The notes: generated by a model not told the origin, from the letters alone. DNA of 64,000 nucleotides from Sanderia malayensis (GCA_013076295.1 RQOL01000634.1:1-64000); one strand, 5' to 3'. Positions 33,535 through 44,928 are shown, counted from the first letter of the stretch. Translations and numbers: made by a program.

Positions 33535-34371
33535 AATGCCTCATAATAGTAGCTCTTCGGTATCTGGCGGATTATTGTTTGAAGAAGGAGACGTTTGTGT
33601 TGATGGTGGACACGTTAAGCCATACAAATTTGAGCCCCTGGTGGACAGCGATGATACTAGCAGCAAAGAAGAAGCTGTTGCGAAAGATCATGATGGCCTA
33701 ACTCCTGTTGTCCTGTGAGATCGATATAAGCACACAGTAGAAGTTAAATATTTGTTAGTTTCACCTATGAAATGCATATTTGTAAACTAATACTGCTTTA
33801 TATGCATACTAAAACTTTAAAAATTTAGTTATTTTTTCTTTTTGGCCAGGTGTACATGTGGCAAGTTCAGTTCAGAGAGTCTCGAGGGGGCTTTGGAATT
33901 TCGCTGTTGTGCCAAAGTCGTGGAGGCACACGGAAAACTGACATTTGATGGAAGCATTGAACGTACTTCATGTGAAACAGAGCATGAAGACTTCATCGCT
34001 GTCACCAATAAAAGTGTCCTGGATATGTATGGTCAAACGATCAGGGATAAACGAGGAAGAAAATGCAGACGCAAGGGAGATAAAAACTTGTATTATGCTA
34101 CTGAGTAATGCACTTTGCAACTGGGTAGTGGACATTGAAAGACAGTTTAACACTTAAATAATTTTAATATTTAATCCTAAATCCTGGTGGGAAATAGCGT
34201 CAATTTTTCTCTTCTTCAGATATTCATGATCTGTTTCATATCGAATGTTGGCTAGATGGCTCTTTGGGAAAATGGGATGGAACAGTACTCTGCCATTCCC
34301 AGCTTGTGTATACCATATATGTGAAAAGTATGCCGGTATATCAAGAACTGGGTATAGGGATGCAGGTAATC
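33535..34371 (+). pseudogene. P2X7-like cytoplasmic-domain gene, 3 exons, decayed
   Basis: Exon 1 (to 33714) reads MPHNSSSSVSGG..., VKPYKFEPLVDSDDTSS. A probable intron of 135 bases (GTGAGA...TTTTGGCCAG, 33715-33849) joins in frame to LCTCGKFSSES, FRCCAKVV, then a Cys/His pattern SCETEHEDFIAV and RGRKCRRKG. After a second presumed intron ending in TTCTTCAG (34219), YRMLARWLFGKMGWNSTLPF and PACVYHICEKYA follow. The CxCG...CC...C..EH..F...VL.........YR...RW......LP.C pattern is that of the zinc-binding intracellular domain of P2X7 receptors, which also occurs as a stand-alone protein in invertebrates. No receptor membrane segments are present. A stop precedes the YRM exon in its frame, so it is probably inactive. 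Confidence 0.55.
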
Positions 34372-36186
34372 ATGGTTTGAGTTAGGCTATACATATAATC
34401 TCTCAATCATCAAATCAATAAATAATACAGGAGAATAGAAATTAAAACAAAATTAAAATAGTGAAAGCGGTTCAAAAAGTCAAAATTCAGTTAATCAGAG
34501 AATTGTTCATCTTCACGTCAGCATCAGCAACGCTCCATCCATATCGCAAGTAAAGAGGGTCGAAAAATTCCCTCTTCGTCAGGGAGAAATCCTCATCCTT
34601 TAGTGGCAGTGACGATAGCCATGTAGAAGTGCCACTGGAATTACCTATATCGTTGGCTTTCAAATCCTGTTGATTCAACTTTGTTCTGATCATAGATAGC
34701 AGTTGAGATTCATAAGAAGATTTGGTCCAAACAGCATTTCAAGGTTGGTGGTTTATCATAACCTTCTCAGTGTCATTCTGATTGGCGATTTTGTTGACGA
34801 GCGATTCAGTATAATGCTTTGATGTTTCGTATTCAATGCTTGAGATCTTTGTAACAATTATTATTCCCAAGCCACCCATTTTAACTGGAAGTGATAATAG
34901 ATCGCGTTCCAAGTCATTGCCAGATCGACCTTCACATAGGGATGTAATCAGTTTGATTCTGATTGCGTTTTCAACTGGCTCAAGGAGATGTTCAATGTTG
35001 TTGATGGTACGAATCACAGAGTTGAACTTGTGTCTGAATCCTGCCGTAAACGCACAGTAGGCTGACTGTGGGTAGAACTTTGCGATATCAGAGAGAATGA
35101 GAATCTGCTTAACCCAAGAATCAACTAAATCGGATAGATAAGTATTCTTGAACTCGAAGCTACCGATGACTGCTCCAAGATGTCGTTTACCTTCCATTGT
35201 GACGTTACTGTTAGTATCCTTGAATACCGATTTAGCAAGATCATATTTGTCAGGCTTAACTATCAGCCCAGACTTGGTTGGTTTCGGGAAGTAGCCAATT
35301 CTTGGGCCAGCAGAAACCAGCTTCTGCCATCATTGAAGAAGAGACGCTAGTTTTCCACCACAACTTAAATCATCAGCATAGGCAGCATGCTTAGCATCTG
35401 CAATAGAATTTGCGCGAATGAGAGGGACCAAGCCCAAGGCATAAATTGACATCGCCGATGGGTCACCTTGCGTTGTGCCTTCTGAAGATTTGATTTCAAC
35501 ACTACCAGTGACGAAGAGTAGCGAGTTCCGATGGTAGCAGTTGATTACAAAGGTGGAAATTACTGGACATACAATCTTGATGTTGTGTATCATCACCCGG
35601 CAGTTTATTCTGTTAAACGCATTATCAGCATCTACAAGCAATATTCCGTCACAATCATCTTCTTCGAAAACAAATTTCAGAGCGTGAACAACAGCTTCAC
35701 AGCCGGAACGTTGGCCTGCACATAGTTGCAAATCTCCAGCACTCTCCAATATTTGCTGTTTGAAGGTTACCATCACTGCACGTCCGATAATGCGGCCAAG
35801 AACCTCAGTTCAGTTTCATCAGTTTCATTTTCATTTTTAACATTAATCAAATTTTACAAATTTTTTAAAAATATACAAATAAATATTAAATCTAGACAAA
35901 GATGAAAAAGCATTATTGAAATAGAAAATAATTCGTCTGCATATTTTTCAAGTTTTGTTATCTTTATTTGACATTAAAGGAGGAACCTCCAATTTAGTAT
36001 GAATACTAATCGAGAGGAGGCCCCCCCTCAAATTTGCCAGATAATCAATTTTCGAAATATTACTCTGATACCAGCGCTATGTTCATTTCATTGGGTGTAG
36101 GAAGCAGAAGTAATTAAAACTTTTTTATTTTCAATTAACAAGAGAAATTCTTAGCACTTCAGCGACTTCCAATCACAAGTGACAGA

Positions 36187-39100
36187 CTAAATATAAAATT
36201 TGATAAAATGCACCTTTAATTCTGATCTGAATTTTTTTGTTGTTGAAAGCAATCTAATTTCAGGGGGGACTGAATTCCAAAGTTTTGCACCTGAGTAATG
36301 AATAGATCTGATACCATACTGAACAGTATTCTGCCTTTCCAAAAACAAATTACCCTTTTTTGATTGACGTGTTCCTAATGAGTGTTTTGAAGAAAGACTT
36401 GTGAAAAAGTTTTCAAAATACTGTGGAACTAGGCCATTGATACATTCGTAAACAAAAGAAACAATTTCAAGGTTATTTATGTCATCAAGTTTAAGCAATT
36501 CCAGCTGATGAAAAAGTGGGGAGCTGGGAGTCCTTATATCATTAAAAGTCATGCACTTGATAATCTTTTTTGCAAGATGAATACTTTTTCCAAATAAGTA
36601 GGATAGGTTAAACTCCAAACTTGAATTCCATATAAGATGAATGGGAAAAAGATTCCATAATACAACATTTTTAATGTTTCCAGAGGAGCATAATGTCTTA
36701 TTTTATAAAAAAGTCCAACAGTCCTTGACAGTTTCTTTGTGAGTTCTGTGATGTGTGGTTTCCAACTTAAAGACGAGTCAAGAAGGACTCCAAGAAATTT
36801 TACACAGGTTTCCTGAGTTACTTTTTTTCTGCCAAATTTAATAGTGATTTGGTCGTTATACAAGTTTTTGGGAGAATGGAAAATGACAAAATTTGTTTTA
36901 TCGATATTTAGGGCCAATCGGTTAGCTTCAAGCCACTTACGAACCTTGTTTAGTTCCTTGTTAACAGTCTTTTGGATATCAGAAATATTGGATGATTCAT
37001 AGTAAATATTGGTATCATCCGCAAATAGAAAGAATGTGAGTTTTTCTGACACCTTTGCTAAATCATTTATGTAGAGTAAAAATAAGAGAGGTCCAAGTAC
37101 AGAGCCCTGAGGAACACCACACTTAATCTGTAAAGTTTCAGAAATATTACCACAGACTGAGACATACTGTTTTCTATCAGTGAGATATGATTTGAACCAT
37201 TGTAACGGAACGCATCTAATTCCATAATGCTCTAACTTTTTTAACAGTATAGTGTGATTTACAGTATCGAAAGCTTTCTTGAGATCAATGAAGACACCAC
37301 ATGCAAGGTTCCCATTGTCAATAGTTTGTTTGATTTTTTCTGTAAGGCTGATTAGAGCATGGGCAGTTGAATGTTTTTTCCGAAAACCAAATTGCAAATT
37401 ATGTAGTACATTATTAGTTTCTAGAAAGTTATTTAATCTTTTGTGCATCAGTTTACCAAAAATTTTACTAAAGATTGACAGCAAAGATATTGGTCTATAA
37501 TTAGAAGGATTATCAGTAGACCCCTTTTTATGGAGAGCAATTACTCTGCCAACTTTTAATTTTTCTGGGTAGTTACCGGTAGAGAAAGAATCATTTACTA
37601 TTAGTGAAAAGGATTCTGATATCTCACTTGCTAATGTCTTTAAGAGCCTTACAGGTATACTATATGGTCCAACAGATTTTTTATTTCTGAATGATAGAAT
37701 AATAGACTCAATTTCTTTTGGGTCTGCTGGGCTCAGAAAAAAATGAACTTTGTACACAACGATTGAGGTAGTCCATAGGAGACTTGTTTGTTCTGGATAT
37801 GTCTTTATCAACCTGTTCTGGAACACTTACGAAATATTTATTTAAACTTGATGCTATTTCCTTTGGGTCAGTTATCTTATTACCATCAGCAACTAATTGT
37901 GAGATCCCAGATAAGGCAGTTTTTTTATATTGATGATTGAACATATACCAGACCATAACATCTTCATATTACCTGAATGCTCAGAGAAAAATTGATGATA
38001 ATATCTTTTTTTACTAGCTTTAATTTCATTGGCTATTCTATTCCTAAACCTTTTGTATAGATACTCATTTTCTATAGTGCGTCTTCGTATCATTCTTCTT
38101 TTAAGTTTATTACGATATTTTATTAGTCTGATAATTTCAGAATTTATCCAAGGCTTAGATTGTAATTTAATCTCCTTACGTGTCATTTTCTTAGATGGAA
38201 CATGCTTCTGTACTAAATTGGATAGTTTTTCGTAATATGCACCAAACTTATCATCCACCGAGACATCATCATCATTTGAAATTGTTAAATCAAGTTCTGA
38301 GTAGTCATTTACAAACTGATTTTCATCAAAATTTGAAAAATCATGCTTTGAAAGGGAGCAAGACTTATAATCTGGGTAGGCTCTATCAACAATCAACAAC
38401 TGTGGAAAATGGTCACTTATATCACAGAGAATATTTCCACTTTTTGTATCAAACTCTGTAGTATTAGAAAATATATTATCAATAACAGTAGAGGAGTGAT
38501 CTGTTACTCTAGTTGGGTGCAAAATGTAAGGAAGTAGATAGTGGGAAACCATAGTATTAATAAAATCATTGGTGTCAGAATGGTTTTCGTAGTTCAGCAA
38601 GCTAAGATTAAAGTCGCCCATGAGAAAGATCTGTTTATTTTCCTTACCTAGATTCTGGAGCAAGTTATCCAAAAAATTAACAAACTCTTGTGCATCAGTA
38701 TTTGGGTGTCTATAGACACAGCAACATATAATGTTTTTGCTTTTAGAGTTGAGAATTTCTACACCGACCATTTCAAATTCATCTTTACAGACAGATAGAT
38801 CCTCTCTAGGTTTATGATTTAATAAACTCTTGACATAAAGTGCAGCCCCACCACACGAACTTTTAGTAGGGGTTGAATGCATGGTATAGCCAGAAATATC
38901 AACATTTGTAAGAAAGCCATGATTCGTCTGTTCCTTACTTTCAGATATACCAATTACATCTAATGATATGCCAAAGCTACTAAGGAGAAGCAACAACTCA
39001 TTGTGGTGTGAGGATAAACTTCTAATATTTAAGTGGAATAATGAGAAAGAGTCTGTGCATTGCATTTTTGATAGATCGGATATTTCAAGATATCTTGAAT

Positions 39101-39311
39101 CGATATTATGGGCAAGGTTTTCGTCCACATCAAAATCAGACATAGTTTTGTTAGCTTTTCTAGCTTTCTGTTCAGAGTTGATTTTTGTGATTGCATTCTT
39201 TATAATATCAGCAAGGGTTATTTCATTTTTGTTGCCTGAAATTATTTCATTTGGTTCATGCTCACTATTGCAAATTTTGGAATTCATGCGATCATTATTA
39301 GTCATTGTCAT
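36187..39311 (-). CDS. LINE ORF2: APE endonuclease plus reverse transcriptase, three homopolymer frameshifts
   Basis: About 1,040 codons. Endonuclease: FSLFHLNIRSLSSHHNELL, LDVIGISESK, GGAALYVKS, CCVYRHPNT, LMGDFNLSLL, STVIDNIFSNT, SDHFPQLL. Linker: KPWINSEIIRLIKYRNKLK. RT: VGPYSIPVRLLK, SNYRPISLLSIFSKIFGKLM, GVFIDLKKAFDTVNH (motif A), GVPQGSVLGPLLF (motif B), FFLFADDTNIYYES (motif C, FADD), LNIDKTNFVIF, VKFLGVLLDSSLSW, and a C-terminal QLELLKLDDINN, GLVPQYFENFF, VPPEIRLLSTTKKFR. The frame shifts three times, at an A7 run (about 37925), a T7 run (about 37745) and an A6 run (about 36570); no internal stop exists outside these. All catalytic residues expected are present. Function: nicks target DNA and copies the element RNA in the nucleus. 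Confidence 0.85.
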
Positions 39312-39468
39312 TTGTGTTTGGATAGATTAAAATATAAATAAAAGGGTGTTTAAACAAAATGTACCATACAAAAGAAAGCCTATTATAAACTAATGAAGCC
39401 AGAAACTGAAGAACACAAAATAGTAATATTGTTGGGTAAACCCAAAGTTTCGATAATAAATACAGTTA

Positions 39469-40275
39469 TTATTTATCTTGAGCAGCAGCATGAGCATCAT
39501 GTCTAACATTTAAAAATACCTCATTATCAGAATCTTGTCTCCTAGGCCTATCTGGGGGTTTGTCCTTCACTACAATTTTGTCCATTACAAGATAAGCGAT
39601 CTTACCCATTTTCCTCTGCTTGATGAGTTCAGGAATTTTCTCTGCACGGCGATCTAGTGTTCTCTTTGCGAAATCTGGAACAAGTTTGACACCATTGAGT
39701 TTCTTCTGTCTTGCAGCTCGAAGCACATTTTCTTTCTGTTTCCAAAAAGTGAACTTCGCGACAATAGGCCTGGTGAACTTTGGCCCTTCATCATCACCAC
39801 CCGTGCCATCACGGCTGCCAAGAGGGCGTGGCTTTCCCACTCTGTGAGCTCTCTCGATATGAATATCTTCCTTCAGCTGGAGTTGATTTTGAATGACATT
39901 TTTCACAATTTTCTCGGTGTCTTCCCATGATGTCTCTTTTTCCTTGTCTTCCGGTAGTCCAACGATCTTAATATTATTTCTTCGGGATTGATTTTCAATG
40001 TATTCCATTTGGTCTTCGACATAACCCAGGAAATCTTCTTGGTCATCAGCTTTGGTTTTCACTTGGTCTACCTTACTTTCCAGGGACGCAACTTTATTTT
40101 CTGTGTCTTTCACGCCTTTCTGTGAAAATTCTAGACTTCTTTTCAGTTCATCAACGTCCTTCTTTACATCTTTGACGCTGTCTTTTAGGTCTGACATGAG
40201 TAGCTGGAAGGCCCGCTGTTGAGTGGCGAGCAGTTCTTTTACCACCTCGAGAGTGACGAAGTTTTTATTTGACAT
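39469..40275 (-). CDS. LINE ORF1 protein (coiled coil plus RRM-like, L1 ORF1p type)
   Basis: 268 intact codons from ATG at 40275. Residues 20-100 are charged heptad-like sequence (LKDSVKDVKKDVDELKRS..., VASLESKVDQVKTK), a probable trimerising coiled coil. Then ENQSRRNNIKIVGLPE, IERAHRVGKPRP, RPIVAKFTFWKQKENVLRAA and KLNGVKLVPDFAKRTLDRR, matching the RRM and C-terminal domain of L1-type ORF1 (Transposase_22) proteins, which coat element RNA. Its terminal stretch is basic. Pairing of an L1-type ORF1p with a CR1/L2-type ORF2 is known in several animal LINE clades. Start chosen because it is the first ATG of the open frame and leaves a normal 5' UTR. Confidence 0.9.
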   Translation of the reverse strand: MSNKNFVTLEVVKELLATQQRAFQLLMSDLKDSVKDVKKDVDELKRSLEFSQKGVKDTENKVASLESKVDQVKTKADDQEDFLGYVEDQMEYIENQSRRNNIKIVGLPEDKEKETSWEDTEKIVKNVIQNQLQLKEDIHIERAHRVGKPRPLGSRDGTGGDDEGPKFTRPIVAKFTFWKQKENVLRAARQKKLNGVKLVPDFAKRTLDRRAEKIPELIKQRKMGKIAYLVMDKIVVKDKPPDRPRRQDSDNEVFLNVRHDAHAAAQDK

Positions 40276-40444
40276 TTCGGTTTTGCGATTTTAAAGTTAA
40301 CTGGATTTATGAAATGAAACTGAATTTTATTAAAAATAACATAGAACTTGACAATACAGTGAGTTTTTTCAAACATTCAACTGTTGTTTGTGCTTACAGT
40401 ATCATCCATGATGAAAATTTGAAGAGCATTCACACCCATGACCT

Positions 40445-40493
40445 TCTCGTAGGAACCGTTCGACCTTCTCTGGGACGAACGGTTCCTACGAGA
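40445..40493. repeat. Perfect 18-bp stem hairpin in LINE 5' UTR
   Basis: TCTCGTAGGAACCGTTCG (40445-40462) and its exact complement (40476-40493) enclose a 13-base loop. Next to it GGACAATTTCTT recurs three times (40491-40550). It could act in the element's RNA (translation or packaging) or be a chance remnant of a replicated terminal copy. Confidence 0.85.
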
Positions 40494-41103
40494 CAATTTC
40501 TTGGACAATTTCTTCAACAATGGACAAAGACAATCAATTGGACAATTTCTTCGACCGTTCGAACCTCACCAATGCCAATAGGTCGAAGACCAGGACACTT
40601 ATCTAATGGTATCAGTCTGCACGCTAAGAAAGCTTCAAGAGAACCATTGTCAAAAACGAATCGGTCCAAACACAACTTCTTGGTGAAATTCGCCAATGCA
40701 TCACATAGATCATGGCTATATGAACCAAAGGAAGCAGATGTTAAAATTCTTCTCCATCCATCAGCATCCAAAGATGAAGGTCCAGCAGCTCCCTTGATTT
40801 GACAAGCTATTTTGCGTATTGGGGCACCATCAATATTATCTGTAGTTCTGGTCCTTCCAGAAGGTAATCATCGAAGCATTCTTCAGCAGGAGGATGTTTC
40901 TGATTTAGTAGCGCCAGATTCTCATCAGTAAGAGGAAGTATACCTTTCGACTCTGTTTCAGATAAAAGTCGGAGTGCTGCGTTGACTTTGCCAGAAATCA
41001 TGAACTTGTGAAACAATTTGGACAATATGGTTTGAGTTAGGTAGGTTTACCATCAGCATTATCTAATTCAAAAAATCACGTGGATGCCACTATGGGCATG
41101 CAT

Positions 41104-44100
41104 TTCATGGATGTCCTTTCCTTAAATTGCCACACTTTTGGCATCTTGGCTGCCTTCTTTCGGTATGTGCAGGTACTGCTGCTGTTTGCATTGTCTCTGC
41201 TGCTTGCAACTGTTCCTCGCCTTTAACTGAAAAATAAAGAAGGCATGATATTAAACATAATAAAAAGCAATTCCTTTTAGAACATATTGTTATAGTGAAG
41301 CAAATTTGCCAAAAATACTATTTGGATAAAGTTGAAAAGGGGTTGAATATCGATTTTTATATGCTGCAAATGCACCTTTTTCTTCCTGCGGTCCATAAAC
41401 TCCCTGACCAGAGATCAAGCACATCCATAATTGCTTTCACATAGTCTAGAATACAAATTTGCCATTTAGTTACTCATTTTTGAGAAGAAAGTAACTTCAT
41501 GAAGAGGCCAAAACAAATCTTTATAATTTCACTTACTGTAAATAGGTGGGACAGAAATTTTTCTAACTATTTCCTCTCCAAGTTTAGGATATGAAACTTT
41601 CATATATTCAAGACCAGTTTTAGTTTTTTTGGTTTCCCTTTTCAAATTCTCATTGAAATGCAAAAGTGCTAAGCTGTGTCTGTAAGAAAAGGTCACATAT
41701 AGGACAAAGGTAGTAATAATGCAGCATTTTAATACTGTTTTATTAATATGACTCTTTTATTGTTAGATTGAATGAAGTTAGAAGAACCCATAAGCAGCTG
41801 CTTCTGCCAATGACAGAGTTTGCCTACCTAACAATTGTTCCCATTTACGAAAAGTGCAACATCTTTGGGTACCACTGATTTAAAGTGGCATAGACTCTAA
41901 ATATCTAGTTTGGTCATTGCTTGAAAGTTTTGTCACTGCATTGCAAATACGTTTATCCAGAATCACAGATTTTAGTCGATCGTGAGCTGGTGTACCTAGT
42001 GTAATGGATAGTAGTGTCAATAACCATCATTTATACCATGCAGATACAACACAAATTTAATGAGGACAACACAAGCTACAGAAGACTTACCTATCTTTAT
42101 CCACTTCTTGCACTCAGCTATTGGTGTATGGGCACATGCACGAAAAAGTGGATATTCATGTTGGGAATGCTCATTTGCCACATGGTTCAAGATTGACTTC
42201 CATTTAGCCAAGATGAGTTTGCAAAATCCATTTCTTGTTGTTTGAGCACTCCAGTACAAATGGTTTTTGGTGCCCCTCATCCAAAAAAGAACTTTTTCGC
42301 AGTCAGTTTTCTTTCCAATTTTTGTCACCTTTTTGGACAGATTTGGAAACATGCCATAAATCAAAGAAATGAGTTGTCTCTGGATGTTTTTCCCTGATCC
42401 ATTTTGTGATACCAGAGTGCCTGTGTGTTATGCAAGTCGGAATCGAGATATTACATGCTGCCAGGTAGCTATAACATCTTTTTAGTCCTTCTAGCTCCAT
42501 CTGTGTACTGCTTTTTGTTTCGTTTGACTAAAAGAATAATTTATATCATGATAAGAGTCAAGTAACGACCTTGTGCTGCATTGTTTGTTGCTCAAAAAGT
42601 GTGTAAATGTTTACCTGTACAATTTCAAAATGAATGATTTTCATTTCAGAGCAACATGGCATAGTGTATGCGCCATACTTGGCACTGTGGCCCATGGAAT
42701 TGAAACGCCCATCCCCGCATCCGACAAGATCATTTCTTTGAGACAGTTGGGCTATCAGATTCTCCTGATAGGCTTTCAAGTGCGTAAGAGATAGGAATTT
42801 TCACTGGTGGTAGTAAAATGTCCTTGCAGTGTTTGCTGACAGTCCGATGATACCAAAAGTGATTTGTTGATTGATGCACCAGCCATGAGACTAGAGAAAC
42901 TCAACAAAATGTTGCCAGCCGGAAAGCCACCTTTCATGATGGGCTCAGACTTCCAAACAAATGCATCATCTCCACACTTAAAACAATCTTGTCGTACTGT
43001 CACCATTGTGCCATGTTTTTGTCACTCCTTCAGTCTTGCAGCGAAAGCAGAACATTGCGAAAAGGTTCACTAGCATTGAGTAGAAAACTACAAACTTTGG
43101 CGCACCACCTGGTCTATATTCTGCATCTAGACTGGAAAGGAAAAAATTATAATGGTGAGTTATTACTGGAAGTGTGTACCACCATGAAATGTTTGTTTAA
43201 ATGTTTGTTTTTATCAAGATCACTCTCATTTTCTTCTGATCCAGAGGTTGAACCAAACTCAATTGATATCTGAGGACATGCTAATTTCACCAGAGTGGCT
43301 GGCTTTTTTGACCCTACGTATGTTTTTTCTCAAATAATTCATCCTCCGAGTGAGCAAGAAAAATTCATTGAAGATGATTTTCTCACATGTGCAGCATCCT
43401 GCTTAAGCAAGAACAGGTTAATTACTGATAGAATATATACTGACATTGCTCTGTTGTTATATTTTGCTATTCTGTGAAATAGCAAAATATAGCAAAATCT
43501 TCTTTTCAGAAAAGCGGTTCACCGCTTTTCTGACTGCTTTCAACGTCATCATAATTTTTTTGCAATTTTCACATTCAGTGCTGGTATCATCATATATAGT
43601 TCGAGAAGATTGATGATGAGTACTTCCATGTACTCATCATCAAGTACCATCGCCTCTGTTGAAGTTGGCTCTAGATCGGTAACTGATTCTTCGCTTCCTT
43701 CCTGTGCATTATATATAGTGCAGAAAACTACCTACAGAAGTTAGAACAATGCAACAAGAAGTATTGATCTGGCGCCTTGTAAACTTACCAATCTCTTTGC
43801 ACGTTTTGAAGGTGATTTTGTCGGGAAAGTCTTCAATGGCAAATAGACTGTCGGAATGGCACCTTTTTGAAGAAATTTTTTCCCACAAGTTCCTTCAAAT
43901 GCCCCAAGCGGACCCACGAACCTTCTTGTGTAGCAATCAGCTTGAACATGATCAGAGCAGAGCACTGGGTTCACATAATTTTCACAGTTAAAATCTACTC
44001 TTTTCTTTTTGATGAATGCAGTCCACTTTTGTCTTATCTTTGGCTCTTTTGGAAATCAGTGCATGCTAATTCCTTCTGTATGGCTATTATTGCTACAACT

Positions 44101-44140
44101 CTCATTATCCAGTGTCCCAGCCACACAGCGTAAACCACCA
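41104..44140 (-). pseudogene. THAP-domain DDE transposase, multi-exon, with preserved splice sites
   Basis: N-terminal THAP finger (about 44140-43790): CVAGTLDNESCSN, FPKEPKIRQKW, VLCSDHVQADCY, GAIPTVY, closing at a GTAAGT donor. Later exons: VRQDCFKCGDDAFVWKS and PAGNILLSF (43006 on), GCGDGRFNSMGHSAKYGAYTM, HFEIVQ|SNETKSSTQMELEG across an 87-base intron (42528-42614), HRHSGITKW, HFFDLWHVSKSV, NHLYWSAQTT, KWIKI|GTPAHDRLK across a 95-base intron (41996-42090), SLALLHFNENLKRE, DYVKAIMDVLDLW and RCQKCGNLRKGHP. The DGR...SMGHSAKY / DRH / HFxDLWH set fits a transposase catalytic core. Introns have clean GT..AG ends. Lesions: TGA in the THAP finger, a frameshift and TGA near 42820, TAA near 41880. 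Confidence 0.7.
43455..43640. repeat. Cluster of three hairpins
   Basis: ATATTTTGCTATT with its complement (43456-43490), CAGAAAAGCGGT facing ACCGCTTTTCTG (about 43506-43532) and GATGATGAGTAC facing GTACTCATCATC (43611-43640). They lie in the presumed intron or linker between the THAP and core exons of the transposase gene. Confidence 0.75.
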
Positions 44141-44200
44141 CAAATATTAGCCTTATCCATGATTTTCAACCTTCCAATAATGTACCTTTCTGCACTAAAC

Positions 44201-44789
44201 ACTAAACTCAAACTACCCAACGTATTCTACTCCACGTATAAATAGAATTTTACCAGGAAATGCAAAGGTTGTGAAAGACTTTGGTTCAAGTCGTTTCGGA
44301 AGGGTGCGGTGGTAACAAATTTAGAAATATTTTTCAGCAATAAGAAACTGTGATAAAATTTTGCGAATAACGGATGAGTAACCTCATCTGGCCATTATCA
44401 GGTGTCATTTATGCGCCATTGCATGCTGAGATTTGTGTGAAACACTTCAAAGTTAATTCCATTCTATGCGATTAAAATATTGTATCAAACAACATAATTG
44501 CCGTAGGAATGCGTCTCAGCAACTATTGCAGCCGACAGAACTACAAATTTGCATATAATCAGTTTACCCATTCATGTTTAGCTGATTTGAAGCCCCGCAC
44601 ATTTGGAGAGTTTCAGTGGATTTTTTCTCTTCCGTACATAATTTGATGTCACAAAATCCAGAACCAGGCGAATTAAATAAGCCTTCCGGGTGGCACTTTT
44701 TGGCAGAATAAATTTCGTCACATTTGCCCCCGTATCTTGCTAAATATAGATCCAATTTTCAAAAAACTTCAGATTTCGGGGTGTACATG
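44201..44789. other. No gene recognised
   Basis: Between the THAP transposase and the Helitron 5' end. A 63-codon minus frame at 44564-44755 has no known motif. Confidence 0.45.
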
Positions 44790-44928
44790 CTGAACCAGCG
44801 TATTAAGTTCGGGATCGTCTTTTCGACCCATTGTTTTGAGGCGTTCGACCTATTGTGTTGGTTCGAATCTATTTTTTTAGCCAGAGTTTTGCCACTGTCA
44901 AGTGACGTCATAGAATATATAAATTAGA
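44790..44928 (-). mobile_element. Helitron 5' end
   Basis: Minus strand starts TCTAATTTATATATTCTATG at 44928 and continues with GTCACTTGACAGTGG and the CCTATTGT...CCATTGTTTTGAGGCG block found in the bounded Helitron at 20690-20831. Similarity fades left of about 44790. Its TC directly touches the CTAG of the next element at 44929. Confidence 0.7.

Larger units (their letters stand above)
35808..40560 (-). mobile_element. Full-length CR1/L2-type LINE, 4,753 bp
   Basis: Flanked by perfect 8-bp duplications GAACCTCA (35800-35807 and 40561-40568). Removing it restores the RT frame of the element it interrupts. Reading on minus: 5' UTR of about 285 bases with a strong hairpin, ORF1, a 157-base gap, ORF2 with endonuclease and RT, and a 3' UTR ending in short TGAAAC-type repeats (35808-35835). 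It is the youngest layer here and the best-preserved retroelement in the window. Confidence 0.9.
34387..41026 (-). mobile_element. 5'-truncated RT element in the Kolobok-like transposon (15-bp duplications)
   Basis: Bounded by perfect ATGGTTTGAGTTAGG copies (34372-34386 and 41027-41041), the mark of target-primed retrotransposition. Its 3' end is on the left. It encodes a single RT whose N-terminal part lies at 41026-40561 and whose remainder lies at 35799-34490. The gap is the later LINE insertion (35808-40560). Confidence 0.85.
34490..41026 (-). pseudogene. Reverse transcriptase of unassigned LINE-like type, split by a nested LINE
   Basis: Right piece (41026-40561): FMISGKVNAALRLLSETE, LPLTDENLALLNQKHPPAE, ADGWRRILTS, LEAFLACRLIPLDK and GLRPIGIGEV. 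Left piece (35799-34490): EVLGRIIGRAVM, LCAGQRSGCEAVVHALK, ILLVDADNAFNRINC (motif A), GTTQGDPSAMSIYALGLVPLI (motif B), AAYADDLSCGG (motif C with YADD), GKRHLGAVIGS, and PLKDEDFSLTKREFFDPLYLRYGW. The two pieces join in frame at GEV. I recall this RT as very common in cnidarians but cannot place its clade. Lesions: frameshifts near 40790, 35300 and 34710, missing N-terminus and missing zinc-rich C-terminus. The catalytic YADD is intact. Confidence 0.75.
33292..44200. mobile_element. Kolobok/THAP-type DNA transposon, host of two nested retroelements
   Basis: Two convergent gene remnants belong together: a P2X7-like gene on plus (33535-34371) and a THAP-plus-DDE transposase on minus (41104-44140). 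Between them lies a retroelement bounded by perfect 15-bp duplications, so before insertion they were adjacent. A possible left end is TTAA|AGGGGAGCTG at 33292, TTAA being the Kolobok target. No inverted counterpart was found on the right, so the right limit is approximate. THAP zinc fingers fused to a DDE transposase are established for Kolobok and P elements. The superfamily choice is inference. Confidence 0.55.
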
